Shown here in pieces: positions 34,182 to 43,728 of a stretch of 53,893 bases of DNA (position 1 is the first letter of the stretch; every line of letters begins with the position of its first letter). The notes under the pieces are model-generated. The model saw only the letters and a program-made list of their open reading frames with translations, searched no databases and was not told where the DNA came from. Source of the DNA: Gammaproteobacteria bacterium (GTDB lineage Bacteria > Pseudomonadota > Gammaproteobacteria > Steroidobacterales > UBA11654); the NCBI GenBank assembly GCA_029941465.1, contig JAPYQN010000009.1:1-53893 (forward strand), in the 5' to 3' direction. Position numbers and translations under genes: made by a program.

Positions 34182-34302
34182 TGGGTAAGGGCTCTGGTGG
34201 CGATTCCTGTTTCGCCATGTCACTAACCATGAAGAACTCAAACATGACAATAAAAATGAAAATTAAGAAAAACACAACTAGGGTAATAATGGTTTCTTTC
34301 AT
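34162..34302 (-). CDS. 46-residue single-pass membrane protein overlapping the BCCT gene
   Basis: A minus-strand ORF from the ATG at 34300-34302 to the stop at 34162-34164. It encodes MKETIITLVVFFLIFIFIVM followed by FEFFMVSDMA and a Pro/Glu-rich soluble tail (PPEPLPIEQIEQ): one membrane helix with a short cytosolic or periplasmic tail. The last 20 or so bases overlap the likely TTG start of the transporter in another frame. Tiny one-helix subunits next to transporters are known, for example MetS beside MetP in the NSS family, so an accessory role is a reasonable inference. No strong ribosome binding site is visible. Confidence 0.55.
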   Translation of the reverse strand: MKETIITLVVFFLIFIFIVMFEFFMVSDMAKQESPPEPLPIEQIEQ

Positions 34303-34408
34303 AGGCAATTTCTAAACAAACAAGTCTGGATTTTTCATTAAATAAATCGGGTTTTTAATTATGTGTGTATTATATTACTTAAATTACTGAGGTATAGGTA
34401 GATTTCAA

Positions 34409-35212
34409 ATGAAACCTGAAGATATAGATAGGACAGATGGAAAATTACCCCAAAAAGAATTGGGTTCATTGAATCCTATTCCTGCTAAGTCCATGCAAGA
34501 GCAGAGACGATTACAAATAGAACGCTTGGCTGCTGGTTTTAGGTTGTTTGCTTTGTATGGTTTTGATGAAGGGTTAGCGGGACACATCACGCTTAGAGAC
34601 CCAGAATTTAAAGACCATTTTTGGGTTAATCCTTTGGGCATGAATTTTAAACATATTTCAGTTTCTGACCTACTATTAGTCAAAGAAGACGGGACCATTA
34701 TTCAAGGTGATCGACCCATTAATCCAGCCGCTTTTTATATACATTCATCCATTCATAAGGCAAGACCTGATATTAATTCAGCAGCTCATGCTCATTCCAT
34801 ATACGGCAGAACTTTTTCCACATTAGGCAAATTACTGGATCCAATTACACAAGATGCATCCATGTTTTTTGAGGAACAGTCTATTTATTCAGATTACGGT
34901 GGTGTGGCTTTTGATAAAAACGAGGGAGAGGGGATCGCTAATGCTTTAGGCGATAAAAAAACAGTTATTCTTCAAAATCACGGGCTCTTGACCACAGGAA
35001 CAAATGTGGATGTTGCGATTTGGTTGTTTATTTCTATGGACAAATGTTGTCAGAGTCAATTAATTGCTGAAGCTGCAGGTAAACCAACTATTATTCCAGA
35101 CAAAACAGCGCGTCATGCCAAAGCCCAAGCTGGGAGTGAAATGATTTTATGGGCAAGTTTCCAGCCGTTATATGATTTAATATATAAAATAAACCCAGAT
35201 TTCTTAGATTAA
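34409..35212 (+). CDS. Class II aldolase/adducin family protein
   Basis: 267 residues of PF00596. Metal-binding His residues are in AAHAHSIYGRTF (HxH) and QNHGLLTTG. The position that carries the catalytic Glu in fuculose-phosphate aldolase reads PAAFYIH here, so an aldolase reaction is doubtful; many members with this change are of unknown or decarboxylase-like function. GAGG and AGG sequences lie upstream of the ATG. The stop is two bases before the aldehyde dehydrogenase start, so both belong to one operon with the ferredoxin gene. Confidence 0.88.
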   Translation: MKPEDIDRTDGKLPQKELGSLNPIPAKSMQEQRRLQIERLAAGFRLFALYGFDEGLAGHITLRDPEFKDHFWVNPLGMNFKHISVSDLLLVKEDGTIIQGDRPINPAAFYIHSSIHKARPDINSAAHAHSIYGRTFSTLGKLLDPITQDASMFFEEQSIYSDYGGVAFDKNEGEGIANALGDKKTVILQNHGLLTTGTNVDVAIWLFISMDKCCQSQLIAEAAGKPTIIPDKTARHAKAQAGSEMILWASFQPLYDLIYKINPDFLD

Positions 35213-35214
35213 AA

Positions 35215-36624
35215 ATGATGCAACAAACACTTAAATCACAACAGCTAAAATCTATTTCAGAACCAATCCCTGATCTTAGGGTTCGCCTTAATCGCCTCGA
35301 TCGTTTATTGGATATGATGCTTGAGTATCAGGAGCAGATCCCAATAGCTTTAGCAGAAGATTTTGGACATCGCTGCCATAAGGTTTCAAGATTTTCAGAT
35401 GTTGCTGCGGTATTTGATTCCATTCACTATATAAAAAAGAATCTAAAAAAATGGATGAAACCAGAATCAAGACATGCAACGCCACCCTTTAACTTGGTTG
35501 GAGCTAAAGCTTATATCCAATACCAACCTGTTGGGGTTGTAGGCATTATAAGCCCATGGAACTACCCCTTTAATCTTACCTATGGCCCTTTAGCAATCAT
35601 TCTTGCAGCCGGCAATAGAGCTATGATTAAACCCTCCGAGTTTACTCCTAGATCATCAGCTCTTATGAAAACAATGATTACAAAATATTTCGATACTGAT
35701 GAGGTCGCTGTTTTTCCAGGGAGTGCTGATATTGGCCAGGAGTTTTCTGCACTGCATTTTGATCATCTTTTATTTACGGGTTCAACAGCAGTAGCAAAGA
35801 AAGTTATGGCAGCAGCAGCTCGTAATTTAGTACCTGTGACCTTAGAACTGGGCGGTAAGTCTCCTGTTATTGTTAGTGACTCAGCAGATTTAACAGTGGT
35901 TGCTGATCGATTATGGTATGGCAAATTAATGAATGCTGGCCAAACCTGTATAGCTCCTGATTATCTTTTTATTGAGGAAAAATCTTTAGAGGATTGGATT
36001 CAAATTTCGAAGACCTCAATTGCATCTATGTACCCATCATTCTTTAGTAATAATGATTATACTTCTATTGTGAATGAGGGTCATTTTAACAGGTTAAACA
36101 GATACCTTGATGATGCTAAAGACAAAGGCGCAAGAGTCATTGAATTTAATCCTTCAAATGAAAATACAACTGAACGTGTGCATCATAAAATGTTGCCATC
36201 AATTATATTGGGGGCAACTGATGAGATGTTGGTCATGCAAGAAGAGATATTTGGGCCAATACTACCCATTAAAACTTATAAACATTTGGATGAAGCCATT
36301 GATTATATTAATAATCATGATCGACCACTTGGTTTGTACTATTTTGGGAAGAATAAAGCAGAGGAAAATCATGTGCTCAACAACACCGTTTCTGGCGGGG
36401 TTGCTGTTAATGATGTGATTTTTCAGTTTGTGCAGGAGGATCTTCCTTTCGGGGGTATTGGCCCTAGTGGTATGGGCCGATATCATGGGATTGAAGGTTT
36501 TAAGACTTTTTCTAATCCAAGGGGTGTCTATAAGCAAACCCCACTGGAAGTGGCATTAAAGATTGTTAGACCACCTTACGGTAAATTATTTGATCAAGTA
36601 CTCTCGACTCGTATTAAAAAATAA
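35215..36624 (+). CDS. Aldehyde dehydrogenase, coniferyl-aldehyde type
   Basis: 469 residues. It oxidises aldehydes to acids with NAD(P)+. Seen are ISPWNYPFNLTYGPLAIILAAGN (cofactor region), LFTGSTAVAKKVM, ELGGKSP with the general base Glu, and NAGQTCIAPDY with the catalytic Cys. FGHRCHKVSRFSDV near the N-terminus and the GQTCIAPDY variant match the coniferyl-aldehyde/long-chain group. It is coupled to the class II aldolase-like gene and abuts the ferredoxin gene. It may process the aldehyde made by the nearby PQQ dehydrogenase (inference). Confidence 0.92.
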   Translation: MMQQTLKSQQLKSISEPIPDLRVRLNRLDRLLDMMLEYQEQIPIALAEDFGHRCHKVSRFSDVAAVFDSIHYIKKNLKKWMKPESRHATPPFNLVGAKAYIQYQPVGVVGIISPWNYPFNLTYGPLAIILAAGNRAMIKPSEFTPRSSALMKTMITKYFDTDEVAVFPGSADIGQEFSALHFDHLLFTGSTAVAKKVMAAAARNLVPVTLELGGKSPVIVSDSADLTVVADRLWYGKLMNAGQTCIAPDYLFIEEKSLEDWIQISKTSIASMYPSFFSNNDYTSIVNEGHFNRLNRYLDDAKDKGARVIEFNPSNENTTERVHHKMLPSIILGATDEMLVMQEEIFGPILPIKTYKHLDEAIDYINNHDRPLGLYYFGKNKAEENHVLNNTVSGGVAVNDVIFQFVQEDLPFGGIGPSGMGRYHGIEGFKTFSNPRGVYKQTPLEVALKIVRPPYGKLFDQVLSTRIKK

Positions 36625-36990
36625 ATGACCAAAGAAATTGACAGGTTCTTGCAAGCCAAGTTGCATGATTTGGGATTCGATGTGATTGAGAAGCATATAT
36701 TTCTCTGTGCAGATCAAACCGAAGCCAATTGTGCACCCAGAAAAAAAACAATTCTTTCATGGGAATTTCTTAAACAACGACTCAATGAACTTAATTTAGA
36801 TGGAAGAGGAGGGGTTTATCGGTCCAAAGTCAATTGCCTTCGTGTCTGCTCTCAAGGTCCGATAGCTGTTGTTTACCCAGATGGGGTTTGGTATAAAAAA
36901 TGTACACCAGAAGTCTTAGAAAAAATAATTCAAGAACACATCATTGGTGGCAATGTTGTTAATGAGTTTGTTATTTCAAAGCAGAATTAA
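36625..36990 (+). CDS. Thioredoxin-fold [2Fe-2S] ferredoxin (COG3411 type)
   Basis: 121 residues. Four cysteines are in the pattern of thioredoxin-like ferredoxins: Cys28 and Cys36 ([11 protein letters not shown]), Cys71 and Cys75 ([11 protein letters not shown]). [20 protein letters not shown] at the C-terminal side is typical. It is an electron carrier in the cytosol; partners are unknown. It starts directly after the aldehyde dehydrogenase stop. Its 3' end overlaps the convergent PQQ dehydrogenase gene by 20 bases, so both C-termini are coded on opposite strands of one short segment. Confidence 0.85.
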   Translation: MTKEIDRFLQAKLHDLGFDVIEKHIFLCADQTEANCAPRKKTILSWEFLKQRLNELNLDGRGGVYRSKVNCLRVCSQGPIAVVYPDGVWYKKCTPEVLEKIIQEHIIGGNVVNEFVISKQN

Positions 36991-39073
36991 GAGTCTCTAG
37001 AAAATAGGTTTCATTAGCCCTTTGAATTAAATAGGCATGGATGTCTTCAGCATTCTGTTCATTAAGTCGACGTGCAAATCCAACCATACCCTTTTCGATG
37101 TAGAGTCCTCCTAGAGTTATGGCTTCGAATTTTTCATGGGTTTCTTTGGTCATGTAACGTAGATCAGAAATAACTCCTCCTCCCATCGCGCCTGCTCCAT
37201 GACACACGTGACACTCTAAATGATATAGAACTTCTCCTCTGGCAATACTAGCTTGATCTTCATTTGGTGGAGGCGGTTTAGGCATATTAATGTTAGCGGG
37301 CCTTTGAGGCAATTGAATGTCTCCATCCAATGAAAATGTCACAATTCGAGCATTGATAGGACCACCAGAGTATTTTGGCGGTAGACCAGCCTGAAGTGCA
37401 AAGACCCCTCCATAACCTGCAACCACTGTTACATATTGTTTTCCATTAATACTGTAAGTAATAGGCGCTGCAACAATACCTGTTTGTAAATTTTTACTCC
37501 ATTTCTGTTCACCTGTTGAAGCATCGTAAGCAACTAATTCACCATCAGATGTTCCTTGAAAAACAAGGTTTCCTGAAGTTGATAAAATCCCTCCGTTCCA
37601 AGGGAGAGTTAAATATTGTTTCCATACTTCTTTTTGCTCCACAGGATCCCAGGCACTTAAGCGACCCCTAACACTTCTTACGAGTAACGACAATTGAAGT
37701 AGATTTTTTGGAGGAGTAATGACTGTAAAGTCTACGGCAGTGTTCCAACCTTTTTTGTCATAATTATAATTTTCATCTTTTTTAAACGGCATATAAAGCT
37801 CTTGTGCAGGAATATAAACCAGACCAGTATCTGGATTAAAGGACATTGGCATCCAGTTATGTCCTCCTAATGCTCCAGGAAAAAGCAATACAGCATTTTT
37901 TTCATAATTACCGAGATTAGTTTTAATGGGTCGACCGGTTTCCTTGTCGATACCACTTGCCCAAGTAACTTTGACGTAATTCTCTGCAGAAAGGAGTTCT
38001 CCATTGGTTCGGTCAAGCACATAAAAGAACCCATTTTTTGGTGCCTGCATCAATACTTTTCTGATCTTCCCATCAATTTCAAGATCAGCAAGAATAATAT
38101 GTTGTGTGGCTGTATAGTCCCAATTATCACCTGGAGTGGTTTGGTAGTGCCATACATAATCACCAGTGTCTGGCTTTAAGGCAACAATGGAAGACAGAAA
38201 TAAATTATCACCACCTCCGGGACTTCTAACTTTATAATTCCACGGAGATCCATTGCCTGTCCCTATATAAAGTATGTCGAGATCTGGATCATAGGCCATA
38301 GAATCCCATACCGTGCCACCTCCACCAAATTTCCACCACTCAGAACCTTTCCATGTCTCTGCGGCCATTTCCATAGCAGCATTTTCAAAACCATTTTCAG
38401 GATTGCCCGGGACAGTAAAGAACCTCCAGAGCATATTGCCATTATTCACATCATAAGCACTGACATAACCACGAACACCAAATTCTGCTCCGCCATTACC
38501 TATAATTACTTTACCTTTAATGACTCTGGGTGCTCCTGTAATACTATAGGCTTCAAAGCTATCAACCGTCATGGTCTCCCACACCACACTGCCATCTTTA
38601 GCATCAAGAGCAATTAATCTTCCATCAAGGGTTCCAACAAACACTTTTCCTTGCCAGGCTGCTACACCTCGATTGACCGCATCACAGCATAAATAATAAG
38701 CTTTTTCTCTGGGGACCTTGGGATCATATTTCCATAATAATTCTCCAGTTACCGCGTTATTGGCATAAACAACACTCCAAGCACCAGTGGTAAACATGAT
38801 TCCATCAATGACTAAAGGTGTGGCTTCATGTCCACGACTGCTGTCTAAATCATAAAACCACTCAATATTGAGATTTTTTATGTTGTCTGAGTTAATTTGA
38901 TTAAGTGAACTATATCGTTGTTCACTATAAGTTCTGCCATGTGTTAACCATTCGTTGCTATTCTTATTTGCTTCTATAATTTGATCAGTGTTGACGTCAA
39001 ATTCTAATGCTAGAGTTTGACTGATCAAGAAAAAACATGAACATGCAATAAGGTTTTTTAGAAGAAGATTCAC
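36971..39073 (-). CDS. PQQ-dependent alcohol dehydrogenase with C-terminal cytochrome c
   Basis: 700 residues with a signal peptide ([22 protein letters not shown]). It is an eight-bladed quinoprotein with the vicinal disulfide Cys129-Cys130 ([11 protein letters not shown]). The active-site Asp is in GDNWDYT; the residue two after it is Thr, where lanthanide enzymes have Asp, so calcium is expected. A c-type heme site CHVCH lies at 621-625, with KGMVGF as a possible Met ligand. It is a periplasmic quinohemoprotein that oxidises alcohols and passes electrons to the respiratory chain. No PQQ synthesis genes are in the window. Confidence 0.93.
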   Translation of the reverse strand: MNLLLKNLIACSCFFLISQTLALEFDVNTDQIIEANKNSNEWLTHGRTYSEQRYSSLNQINSDNIKNLNIEWFYDLDSSRGHEATPLVIDGIMFTTGAWSVVYANNAVTGELLWKYDPKVPREKAYYLCCDAVNRGVAAWQGKVFVGTLDGRLIALDAKDGSVVWETMTVDSFEAYSITGAPRVIKGKVIIGNGGAEFGVRGYVSAYDVNNGNMLWRFFTVPGNPENGFENAAMEMAAETWKGSEWWKFGGGGTVWDSMAYDPDLDILYIGTGNGSPWNYKVRSPGGGDNLFLSSIVALKPDTGDYVWHYQTTPGDNWDYTATQHIILADLEIDGKIRKVLMQAPKNGFFYVLDRTNGELLSAENYVKVTWASGIDKETGRPIKTNLGNYEKNAVLLFPGALGGHNWMPMSFNPDTGLVYIPAQELYMPFKKDENYNYDKKGWNTAVDFTVITPPKNLLQLSLLVRSVRGRLSAWDPVEQKEVWKQYLTLPWNGGILSTSGNLVFQGTSDGELVAYDASTGEQKWSKNLQTGIVAAPITYSINGKQYVTVVAGYGGVFALQAGLPPKYSGGPINARIVTFSLDGDIQLPQRPANINMPKPPPPNEDQASIARGEVLYHLECHVCHGAGAMGGGVISDLRYMTKETHEKFEAITLGGLYIEKGMVGFARRLNEQNAEDIHAYLIQRANETYFLETLNSALK

Positions 39074-39202
39074 AGTTATATTCTATAACATTGTGTAAAG
39101 ACAATTTGATTAAGTATTTATTTTTATCTGTGTTTGACTTTTAAGGTGTTTTATATTCATCTATGTATTCAAAACTAAATAAAACGTGAGGGGATAGAGA
39201 TA

Positions 39203-40615
39203 ATGAGGAATCCAATACAACATTTTTGTTACTCGATTTGTTTGCTTAATCTATTGTTCATCTCAATGAATTTGCAGGCTATTAGCGAATCTGAAATGCT
39301 CAATCAAGCCTATCAATCGACTTATAGTCCAGACCCCAGTCCTAAAACAATAATAAAGAATGGGACAGTGCTGACTGGTACTGGGTTACTTATTGAGAGG
39401 GCATCTGTACTCATTGAGAATAATAAAATTATAGCTGTGGGTGTGGGTATAGACGACGATGAGGCTCAAGTGATTGATGCTGAGGGTAAATGGATTACTC
39501 CTGGTATTATTGATATTCATTCTCATATGGGTGTTTACCCGGCTCCAGGTCTTCGTTCCCTTTCGGATGGGAATGAAGCGACTAGCCCCGTTACACCTCA
39601 TGTATGGGCTGAGCATTCTGTATGGACACATGACCCTCAATACACCCTAGCCCTTAAGGGCGGCATAACCACATTCCATGTTCTACCAGGTTCTGCAAAT
39701 TTAATTGGTGGAAGAGGGGTGACACTAAAAAATATCCGAAGCGTTACTGTACAAGGTATGAAGTTTCCGGGTGCTCCCTACACCTTAAAAATGGCTTGCG
39801 GTGAAAATCCAAAGAGAGTGTATGGGAACCGAGATTCTGAACCCTCAACAAAAATGGGTAATGTAGCAGGTTATAGAAAAGCCTGGATAGAAGCTCAATC
39901 CTATCTGAATCGATTAGAAGAATACGAGTCTAAGTCAGAAGAAGCAAAGGAATTAGGCTATGCACCGTCTAGAGATCTTGAGCTAGAGACACTAGTTGGT
40001 GTGCTTAAAGGTGAAATCCTTATTCAGAATCATTGTTATAGGGGTGAGGAGATGGCAATAATGTTAGATATTGCTAAAGAGTTTGATTATAAGGTTACAA
40101 CATTTCATCATGCTATCGAGGCTTATAAAGTTGCCGATTTGCTTGCAGAACAAGGAGTTTGTGCTGCAATGTGGGCTGATTGGTGGGGATTTAAACACGA
40201 AGCCTTTGATATGGTTTGGGAGAATGTGGCCATGGTTGATCAAGCCTTAAACGGAAAAGGATGTGCAATTGTGCATTCGGATTCTGCAGTAGGCACTCAG
40301 CATCTGAACCAAGAGGCTGCAAAAGCGCTTTCAGCGGGTAATCGATCAGGGTTAGACATCAATAAGGCCAGAGCCATACAATGGATTACTTTGAATCCTG
40401 CAAAAGCGTTAGGCATTGCTGATCAAGTGGGTAGTCTTGAGGCTGGTAAAATGGGAGATGTAGTTATTTGGAGCGGCGACCCTTTTAGCATCTATTCTAA
40501 AGCTGAAAAAGTGTTTATTGATGGCCACTTAAAATACGACAATGGCTCAATTGATGCTTTTACAAGAACTGACTTTGATCTAGGAATTATAACTCCTGAA
40601 GGAGATCGACTATGA
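39203..40615 (+). CDS. Exported amidohydrolase
   Basis: 470 residues with an N-terminal signal region (ICLLNLLFISMNLQA). It belongs to the metallo-dependent amidohydrolase superfamily, in the imidazolonepropionase-like branch: WITPGIIDIHSHMG (HxH, His106 and His108), ILIQNHCYRGEEM, TTFHHAIEAYKVAD and CAIVHSDSAVG (final Asp). All expected metal ligands are present, so it is probably active, perhaps on a cyclic amide or dipeptide. Its stop overlaps the start of the second amidohydrolase by four bases (ATGA), so the two proteins are coupled. Confidence 0.85.
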   Translation: MRNPIQHFCYSICLLNLLFISMNLQAISESEMLNQAYQSTYSPDPSPKTIIKNGTVLTGTGLLIERASVLIENNKIIAVGVGIDDDEAQVIDAEGKWITPGIIDIHSHMGVYPAPGLRSLSDGNEATSPVTPHVWAEHSVWTHDPQYTLALKGGITTFHVLPGSANLIGGRGVTLKNIRSVTVQGMKFPGAPYTLKMACGENPKRVYGNRDSEPSTKMGNVAGYRKAWIEAQSYLNRLEEYESKSEEAKELGYAPSRDLELETLVGVLKGEILIQNHCYRGEEMAIMLDIAKEFDYKVTTFHHAIEAYKVADLLAEQGVCAAMWADWWGFKHEAFDMVWENVAMVDQALNGKGCAIVHSDSAVGTQHLNQEAAKALSAGNRSGLDINKARAIQWITLNPAKALGIADQVGSLEAGKMGDVVIWSGDPFSIYSKAEKVFIDGHLKYDNGSIDAFTRTDFDLGIITPEGDRL

Positions 40616-41856
40616 AATATTTTAACTCTATATTCATACTTACTTGTTTATTTTTTATTTCTGCACAAGCCGAGAATGATTCTAGAATCTTGATACAAAA
40701 TGCCACTGTAATTACCGCCACAGAACAAGGCACTTTGCTAAAGACTGATGTTTTAATTGAACAAGGTATAATAACTAAAGTTGGCCAAAATATTGAGACC
40801 ACTAATGCTTTTATTATCGATGCGAGTAATAAAATTATAACTCCAGGCCTAATTGCACCTCACTCAACCTTAGGACTTATTGAATTAGATTCAGAATCAG
40901 AAACAAGAGATGATTCTACAGATCATTATTCTGCTGGATTTAGTATTGTTGATGCCTTCAATCCGTCATCTGTTTTAATTCCTTATAATCGCTCTGGTGG
41001 CATTACTTCTGCCATAGTGGCGCCTTCCTCTGGTGCTGGAATTTATTCAGGAATGGCATCTGTTTTTAAGACCGATGGATTATTAAAGATAGAACCAGTG
41101 GCTAAAGATGTAGCTATGATTATAGAATTTGGTGGCAGCAAAGATTCTAGAGCAGCCAATATGCTGATGCTTAAAGATTCTTTTGATTTAGCACGACGTT
41201 TTACTACATCGAAATCTTCAATCTTAAGGGGCGGATATTTTGATTTCGGTGATTATACCGTCAGGGATTTAGTAGCAATTCAAAGATTACTAAAAGGTGA
41301 GATTCCACTCATTATTAGAGCAAATCGAGCATCTGACTTATTAAAAATGATTAATTTTGCTAAAGAGCATCGTATCAATATTATTTTTCTTGGAGCTAAA
41401 GAAGCTTGGCGAATAGCAGATACACTGGCTACAGAATCGATACCAGTGATCATTGATCCAATGGATAATATACCAAGTTCTTTTGATTCTATTGGTGCTA
41501 GATTAGATAATTCAGCCATACTCCATAGAGCAGGGGTAAAGATTTTAATCACCTCTCAAAATACTCATAACTCTTATCTAAGTCGTCAAGGTGCTGGCAA
41601 TGCTGTGGCCCATGGTTTATCAAAAGATGAAGCCATAAAAGCTTTAACAATAAATATTGCTGAGACTTTTGGATTACAAGATGAGATTGGCTCGATAGAG
41701 GTTGGCAAACACGCTGATATAGTCGTATGGGACAACGACCCATTAGAAGTATCCAGCTTTGCCGAAGAAGTGCTTATTGATGGTAATAGTATTAGTCTCA
41801 TGACACGGTCTAAGCGACTCAGAGATCGATACTTGAATAAACTGGGATTGAATTAA
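40612..41856 (+). CDS. Amidohydrolase-like protein lacking metal ligands
   Basis: 414 residues with a signal peptide (MKYFNSIFILTCLFFISAQA). The fold is the same as in the preceding gene: an N-terminal strand domain (RILIQNATVIT), GGITSAIVAPSSG and the C-terminal IGSIEVGKHADIVVWDNDP. But the metal ligands are gone: HxH is APHSTLG (one His), the next His positions read RANRASD and FLGAKEAWRIAD, and the final Asp is replaced in TSQNTHN. It is probably catalytically inactive and may be the partner subunit of the first enzyme. The stop is one base before the convergent Wzi-like gene's stop. Confidence 0.8.
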   Translation: MKYFNSIFILTCLFFISAQAENDSRILIQNATVITATEQGTLLKTDVLIEQGIITKVGQNIETTNAFIIDASNKIITPGLIAPHSTLGLIELDSESETRDDSTDHYSAGFSIVDAFNPSSVLIPYNRSGGITSAIVAPSSGAGIYSGMASVFKTDGLLKIEPVAKDVAMIIEFGGSKDSRAANMLMLKDSFDLARRFTTSKSSILRGGYFDFGDYTVRDLVAIQRLLKGEIPLIIRANRASDLLKMINFAKEHRINIIFLGAKEAWRIADTLATESIPVIIDPMDNIPSSFDSIGARLDNSAILHRAGVKILITSQNTHNSYLSRQGAGNAVAHGLSKDEAIKALTINIAETFGLQDEIGSIEVGKHADIVVWDNDPLEVSSFAEEVLIDGNSISLMTRSKRLRDRYLNKLGLN

Positions 41857-41857
41857 T

Positions 41858-43630
41858 CTAATTTCGTTGCGAAATAGTTGAATCCATAAGTCCGAGGTAA
41901 TCGGATAACGTTTTGCCGTCATCGGATAATGAATTAAGTTCACTTAAGATATTTTCAACTGATTGGATGTTGGTTGAGACTTTAGCCATAATACTTGTGT
42001 CACCTCTTTGGGTGGTGACTTCATCAAATATCTCAATGATTTCAAAAAGTTCAAAGTTACCTAGATCTCTATAAGGAGTTGAATCATTATCAACAAGTTC
42101 CTCAGTGATTAATCTATCTTCATCACTGACTTCAATTAATTCAATATATTCTGAGAAATCCATAGTCTTCTCTTGTGTAAAGTCCATGTCATTATTCCAG
42201 GCAACGTATATTCTTGGTTCATTTTCAGAAGTGCTATCGACTTTGTCCTTATATATATCGTATCCCACCCCAACATCAAAACTTCCCAGTGGAATGTCAA
42301 ACCAATAGAGATCAAATTCATAACCTAAATCAGCATTAAAAAAATTAGTTCGATGTTCTGTCAGTTGATAGGAGTTTATTGATCCTCTATTTAATTGACC
42401 AAGAGAAAGTCTTGATTTCAGTAATTGTGAATTTTCACCAACCAATATCCCGCCTAAACTTAGAACAATTGAGTCGCCATCGCTGGTGTGACCAATATTT
42501 AAGCCGTCATAACGATAACCATCTGTGTATAGCTCATTGCGATAAGCACAGCCGTATTTTGCACTGTCATGTTTATAGAACTGACAAGATGTTGAAGAAG
42601 CTTCGACAAAAAATCTGTAACTCTCTAATTGTTGACTTGAATCAACTAACCCCCATGTTTCCATGCCAAATAAACCCATTGTGTCATTAAAGGGCTCTCC
42701 CATTAACTGGCCATAGACAGCGAAGGGAATGTCATTAATTTTATACGAGGATCTAAAATCAAAACCAAAAGCATTGTATCCTGCATCATTTTTATCAATG
42801 AGCATATCGGTGAAGGTTGAAAATCCACAAGATTTATTTTCACCGCAGAATAGAGATGTTCTGGAAAAACCTAATTCTAGAGATGCTGTAGGTCTAAAAC
42901 CAAAACGCAAACCAAAAAACTTTGGATCAGGGATTGATCTATCATTATCTAGTTCCCCAATCATCACTGAGAGATCCCATGGTCCAATCCATTTTAGCAA
43001 AACTGATTCGAATGGATCCGAGAAATTCCTCTCAATTGATAGACCTCTTATTGGTCTCGCATTTGTAGATAGAACTAAGCTACTGTCCCAACCTGGTCCC
43101 CACCAATTTTTCTTAGAGCCAAGTGTTAGCGAGTAATTTCCTCTAGCGATTGCCAGGTAGGATTCATCCATTAGAGTGTCGCCAGGAACTTTTTCTACCT
43201 TAATATTAAGGGCTAAATTCTTTGATAAATAGGATGATTTTGCACCAACCAATTTAGTACCTGTAACCCCATCATTAAACCAAGTCATTTGATTTGGATG
43301 CTTAGCAACCTTAATTTCTGTCTCGCCTGATAAACCACCCATCTCAGCTTCAATTAAAGCCTCTTTAATACGCTGAAATGAAATAATCTCAATCAGACTC
43401 ATTTCACTTTCATTTTTTGTGAGGTTATATGCAATATCTCCCCAGGCCAAAGGCCATGTGGAGATTGGTATATTTAGGGCTCCAGCATCAACAAGAATCT
43501 GTATATCATGCCTAAATAATAGGTCATCAGGAGATGCCCATGGGCTTGCATCAACCACCTTTGAGTTGATAAGTAGTATTAAACAAGCACTAAGGCTAAG
43601 TATTAATTGTCCGAAAAACCTAGTTTTCAT
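41858..43630 (-). CDS. Wzi-like capsule assembly beta-barrel protein with C-terminal extension
   Basis: 590 residues with a signal peptide (MKTRFFGQLILSLSACLILL). PWASPDDLLFRHDIQILVDAG opens the conserved Wzi region, and KNWWGPGWDSSLVLSTNARP and LLKWIGPWDLSVMIGELDNDR are the barrel landmarks. Wzi proteins attach surface polysaccharide at the outer membrane. From about residue 475 the protein has some 115 extra residues, acidic and helical, ending in a stretch with coiled-coil character. No capsule synthesis genes surround it, so the role may be different in this organism. Confidence 0.8.
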   Translation of the reverse strand: MKTRFFGQLILSLSACLILLINSKVVDASPWASPDDLLFRHDIQILVDAGALNIPISTWPLAWGDIAYNLTKNESEMSLIEIISFQRIKEALIEAEMGGLSGETEIKVAKHPNQMTWFNDGVTGTKLVGAKSSYLSKNLALNIKVEKVPGDTLMDESYLAIARGNYSLTLGSKKNWWGPGWDSSLVLSTNARPIRGLSIERNFSDPFESVLLKWIGPWDLSVMIGELDNDRSIPDPKFFGLRFGFRPTASLELGFSRTSLFCGENKSCGFSTFTDMLIDKNDAGYNAFGFDFRSSYKINDIPFAVYGQLMGEPFNDTMGLFGMETWGLVDSSQQLESYRFFVEASSTSCQFYKHDSAKYGCAYRNELYTDGYRYDGLNIGHTSDGDSIVLSLGGILVGENSQLLKSRLSLGQLNRGSINSYQLTEHRTNFFNADLGYEFDLYWFDIPLGSFDVGVGYDIYKDKVDSTSENEPRIYVAWNNDMDFTQEKTMDFSEYIELIEVSDEDRLITEELVDNDSTPYRDLGNFELFEIIEIFDEVTTQRGDTSIMAKVSTNIQSVENILSELNSLSDDGKTLSDYLGLMDSTISQRN

Positions 43631-43728
43631 AAGATCGTATTCTACTACCCGTATTACAAATTTACTAAAGAATTACTGATTTTGAATAAGATCAAATATA
43701 GAATACCCTTCAGAAATAAGATTAAACG

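Noticed and set aside
41861-41875. ATTTCG-TTG-CGAAAT hairpin at the convergent end of the second amidohydrolase and Wzi-like genes
   Set aside because: No T-run follows on either strand, so it is not a convincing terminator.
42729-43136. 135-residue open frame antisense to the Wzi-like gene
   Set aside because: It is a shadow of the strongly supported barrel gene with no recognisable domain.
41858-43630. A capsule synthesis locus around the Wzi-like gene
   Set aside because: The neighbours are amidohydrolases and an esterase; no glycosyltransferases, Wza/Wzc or flippase are present.
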